Origin: Euwallacea fornicatus
Lineage: Eukaryota > Arthropoda > Insecta > Coleoptera > Curculionidae
Length of the DNA: 64,000 nucleotides
NCBI RefSeq assembly: GCF_040115645.1
Contig: NC_089544.1
Coordinates: forward strand, 6,758,001 to 6,822,000
Reading direction: 5' to 3'
The stretch's first letter is position 1, and each line of letters starts with the position of its first letter. Both the position numbers and the translations under genes were made by a program. Below are positions 60,713 through 64,000 of this stretch, piece by piece. A model generated the notes under the pieces. The model did not search any database. It was given only the letters and a program-made list of their open reading frames with translations, and was not told where the DNA came from.

Positions 60713-61499
60713 CGGCAAATGAGGACCAAAATTGTTAAAGAAAGTGTCCAATTAATCAGCTCGACGAGATTTTGAAGATGTCACAACACATCATGATTGC
60801 ATCTTGTTGAATTTCCAAGAAAAATAGTACTTTACGTGTTCAACACACAACTTTTTTGACTTTTCAAACTGTGAAGCTCGATAACTTCGGCAAATGAGTA
60901 TCAAATTTGTTAAAGAAAGTGTCCAATTAATCAGCTCGACGAGATTTTGAAGATGTCACAACACATCATGATTGCATCTTGTTGAATTTCCAAGAAAAAT
61001 AGTACTTTATGTGTTCCACACACCTTTCTTTGACTTTTCAAACTATGAAGCTCGATAACTTCGGCAAATGAGTATCAAATTTGTTAAACAAAGTGTCCAA
61101 TTAATCAGCTCGACGAGATTTTGAAGACGTCACAACACATCATGATTGCATTTTGTTGAAGTTCCAAGAAAAATAGTACTTTATGTGTTCAACACACAAC
61201 TTTTTTGACTTTTCAGATTTTGAAGCTCGATAATTTCGGCAAATGAGGACCAAATTTGTTAAAGAAAGTGTCCAATTAATCAGCTCGACGAGATTTTGAA
61301 GATGTCACAACACATCATGATTGCATCTTGTTGCATTTCCAAGAAAAATGGTACTTTATGTGTTCAACACACAACTTTTTTGACTTTTCAGATTTTGAAG
61401 CTCGATAATTTCGGCAAATGAGGACCAAATTTGTTAAAGAAAGTGTCCAATTAATCAGCTCGACGAGATTTTGAAGATGTCACAACACATCATGATTGC

Positions 61500-62900
61500 A
61501 TCTTGTTGAATTTCCAAGGAAAATAGTACTTTATGTGTTCAACAAACAACTTTTTTGACTTTTCAGATTTTGAAGCTCGATAATTTCGGCAAATGAGGAC
61601 CAAATTTGTTAAACAAAGTGTCCAATTAATCAGCTCGACGAAATATTGAAGATGTCACAACACATCATGATTGCATGATGTTCAATTTCCAAGAAAAATA
61701 GTACTTTATGTGTTCAACACACAACTTTTTTGACTTTTCAAATTGTGAAGCTCGATAACTTCGGCAAATGAGTATCAAATTTGTTAAAGAAAGTGTCCAA
61801 TTAATCAGCTCGACGAGATTTTGAAGATGTCACAACACATCATGATTGCATCTTGTTGCATTTCCAAGAAAAATGGTACTTTATGTGTTCAACACACAAC
61901 TTTTTTGACTTTTCAGATTTTGAAGCTCGATAATTTCGGCAAATGAGGACCAAATTTGTTAAAGAAAGTGTCCAATTAATCAGCTCATCGAGATTTTGAA
62001 GATGTCACAACACATCATGATTGCATCTTGTTGAATTTCCAAGAAAAATAGTACTTTATGTGTTCCACACACCTTTTTTTTGACGTTTCAAACTGTGAAG
62101 CTCGATAAGTTCGGCAAATGAGTATCAAATTTGTTAAAGAAAGTGTCCAATTAATCAGCTCGACGAGATTTTGAAGATGTCACAACACATCATGATTGCA
62201 TCTTGTTGAATTTCCAAGGAAAATAGTACTTTATGTGTTCAACAAACAACTTTTTTGACTTTTCAGATTTTGAAGCTCGATAATTTCGGCAAATGAGGAC
62301 CAAATTTGTTAAACAAAGTGTCCAATTAATCAGCTCGACGAAATATTGAAGATGTCACAACACATCATGATTGCATGATGTTCAATTTCCAAGAAAAATA
62401 GTACTTTATGTGTTCAACACACAACTTTTTTGACTTTTCAAATTGTGAAGCTCGATAACTTCGGCAAATGAGTATCAAATTTGTTAAAGAAAGTGTCCAA
62501 TTAATCAGCTCGACGAGATTTTGAAGATGTCACAACACATCATGATTGCATCTTGTTGCATTTCCAAGAAAAATGGTACTTTATGTGTTCAACACACAAC
62601 TTTTTTGACTTTTCAGATTTTGAAGCTCGATAATTTCGGCAAATGAGGACCAAATTTGTTAAAGAAAGTGTCCAATTAATCAGCTCATCGAGATTTTGAA
62701 GATGTCACAACACATCATGATTGCATCTTGTTGAATTTCCAAGAAAAATAGTACTTTATGTGTTCCACACACCTTTTTTTTGACTTTTCAAACTATGAAG
62801 CTCGATAACTTCGGCAAATGAGTATCAAATTTGTTAAAGAAAGTGTCCAATTAATCAGCTCATCGAGATTTTGAAGATGTCACAACACATCATGATTGCA
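61500..62900 (+). repeat. Four-monomer (700-bp) tandem duplication
   Basis: CAAGGAAAATAG with AACAAACAAC (61501/62201), CGACGAAATATTGAAG (AAATATTGAA at 61641/62341) and CAGCTCATCGAG (61981/62681) are each repeated at exactly 700 bp, giving two successive copies of a four-monomer unit. Confidence 0.88.
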
Positions 62901-64000
62901 TCTTGTTGCATTTCCAAGAAAATAGTACTTTACGTGCTCAACAAAGAACTTTTTGGACTTTTCAAATTTTGAAGTTCGATAAGTTCGGCAAATGAGGACC
63001 AAATTTGTTAAACAAAGTGTCCAATTAATCAGCTCGACGAGATTTTGAAGATGTCACAACACATCATGATTGCATCTTGTTGCATTTCCAAGAAAAATGG
63101 TACTTTATGTGTTCAACACACAACTTTTTTGACTTTTCAGAATTTGAAGCTCGATAATTTCGGCAAATGAGGACCAAATTTGTTAAAGAAAGTGTCCAAT
63201 TAATCAGCTCGACGAGATTTTGAAGATGTCACAACACATCATGATTGCATCTTGTTGCATTTCCAAGAAAAATGGTACTTTATGTGTTCAACACACAACT
63301 TTTTTGACTTTTCAGATTTTGAAGTTCGATAAGTTCGGCAAATGAGGACCAAATTTGTTAAACAAAGTGTCCAATTAATCAGCTCGACGAGATTTTGAAG
63401 ATGTCACAACACATCATGATTGCATCTTGTTGAATTTCCAAGAAAAATAGTACTTTACGTGCTCAACAAACAACTTTTTAGACTTTTCAAATTTTGAAGC
63501 TCGATAAGTTCGGCAAATGAGGACCAAATTTGTTAAAGACAGTGTCCAATTAATCAGCTCGACGAGATTTTGAAGATGTCACAACACATCATGATTGCAT
63601 CTTGTTGAATTTCCAAGAAAAATAGTACTTTACGTGCTCAACAAAAAACTTTTTAGACTTTTCAAATTTTGAAGCTCGATAATTTCGGCAAATGAGGACC
63701 AAATTTGTTAAAGAAAGTGTCCAATTAATCAGTTCGACGAGATTTTGAAGATGTCACAACACATCATGATTGCATCTTGTTGAATTTCCAAGAAAAGTAG
63801 TACTTTATGTGTTCCACACACCTTTTTTTTGACTTTTCAAACTGTGAATCTCGATAACTTCGGCAAATGAGTATCAAATTTGTTAAAGAAAGTGTCCAAT
63901 TAATCAGCTCGACAAGATTTTGAAGATGTCACAACACCTCATGATTGCATCTTGTTGAATTTCCAAGAAAAGTAGTACTTTATGTGTTCCACACACCTTT

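Larger units (their letters stand above)
15480..64000 (+). repeat. 175-bp AT-rich satellite DNA array, about 277 head-to-tail monomers
   Basis: Spacing of the string TGTCACAACA was measured repeatedly (17546, 17721, 17896, 18071, 18246, 18421, 18596) and is exactly 175 bp; common variants are 174 and 176 bp. All copies have the same orientation, no other sequence interrupts them, and the array leaves the window still running. A typical monomer (17721-17895) goes from the TGTCACAACACATCATGATT box through TTCCAAGAAAAATAGTACTT, the cassette around CGTGCTCAACAAAGAACTTT, CTCGATtACTTCGGCAAATG and AGAAAGTGTCCAATTAATCA to GCTCGACGAGATTTTGAAGA. No coding frame persists, since 175 is not a multiple of three. 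Length, homogeneity and organisation fit (peri)centromeric or heterochromatic satellite; location is inference. Confidence 0.98.

Noticed and set aside
15480..64000. Regularly spaced identical strings reminiscent of a CRISPR array
   Set aside because: The whole 175-bp unit is repeated without unique spacers, in a eukaryotic context. It is satellite DNA.

Overview
This is a eukaryotic, AT-rich window that looks like an insect genome, possibly a beetle (inference). The evidence is an intron-containing SLC6 transporter of the insect nutrient amino acid transporter type, a Tc1 (DD34E) element, several decayed DUF4817-type DDE elements with CACCCTGTATA-like ends, a BEL/Pao retrotransposon relic, and a very large AT-rich satellite array. 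There are no bacterial-style operons, RNA genes or CRISPR arrays.

Layout. 1-2139: transposon debris (a DUF4817-type transposase tail, two MITE-like repeats, a probable solo LTR, an (AT)15 tract). 2140-7829, + strand: the last eight exons of an SLC6 gene, encoding about 424 residues from TM4 to the C-terminus; the exons for TM1-TM3 must lie upstream of the window. Its second intron holds a complete but dead Tc1 element (3127-4559, minus strand) with perfect 37-bp ends and a TA duplication. 7830-11671: gene-poor DNA with two more decayed DUF4817-type copies, small inverted-repeat elements and a diverged 111-bp direct repeat. 11672-14817, minus strand: the 3' half of a BEL/Pao pol in one reading frame broken by stop codons, with a tentative LTR. 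14818-15480: unassigned DNA.

15480-64000 (about 48.5 kb, three quarters of the window): one uninterrupted head-to-tail satellite of about 175 bp, roughly 277 monomers, running off the window end. The first 1.3 kb is old and diverged; the interior is homogenised. Monomers share a nearly invariant 59-bp core with three short dyads and a variable segment in a few recurrent versions (174, 175 and 176 bp). Blocks of 2, 3, 4, 7, 9 and 27 monomers are duplicated close by, and other blocks recur 19, 30/31, 43 and 53/54 monomers apart. This is a layered, mosaic higher-order structure of the kind expected at (peri)centromeric heterochromatin.

The only gene likely to be functional is the SLC6 transporter. 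Everything else is mobile-element debris or satellite. I did not find a new multi-gene system; the most notable object is the satellite and the way its variants are organised.
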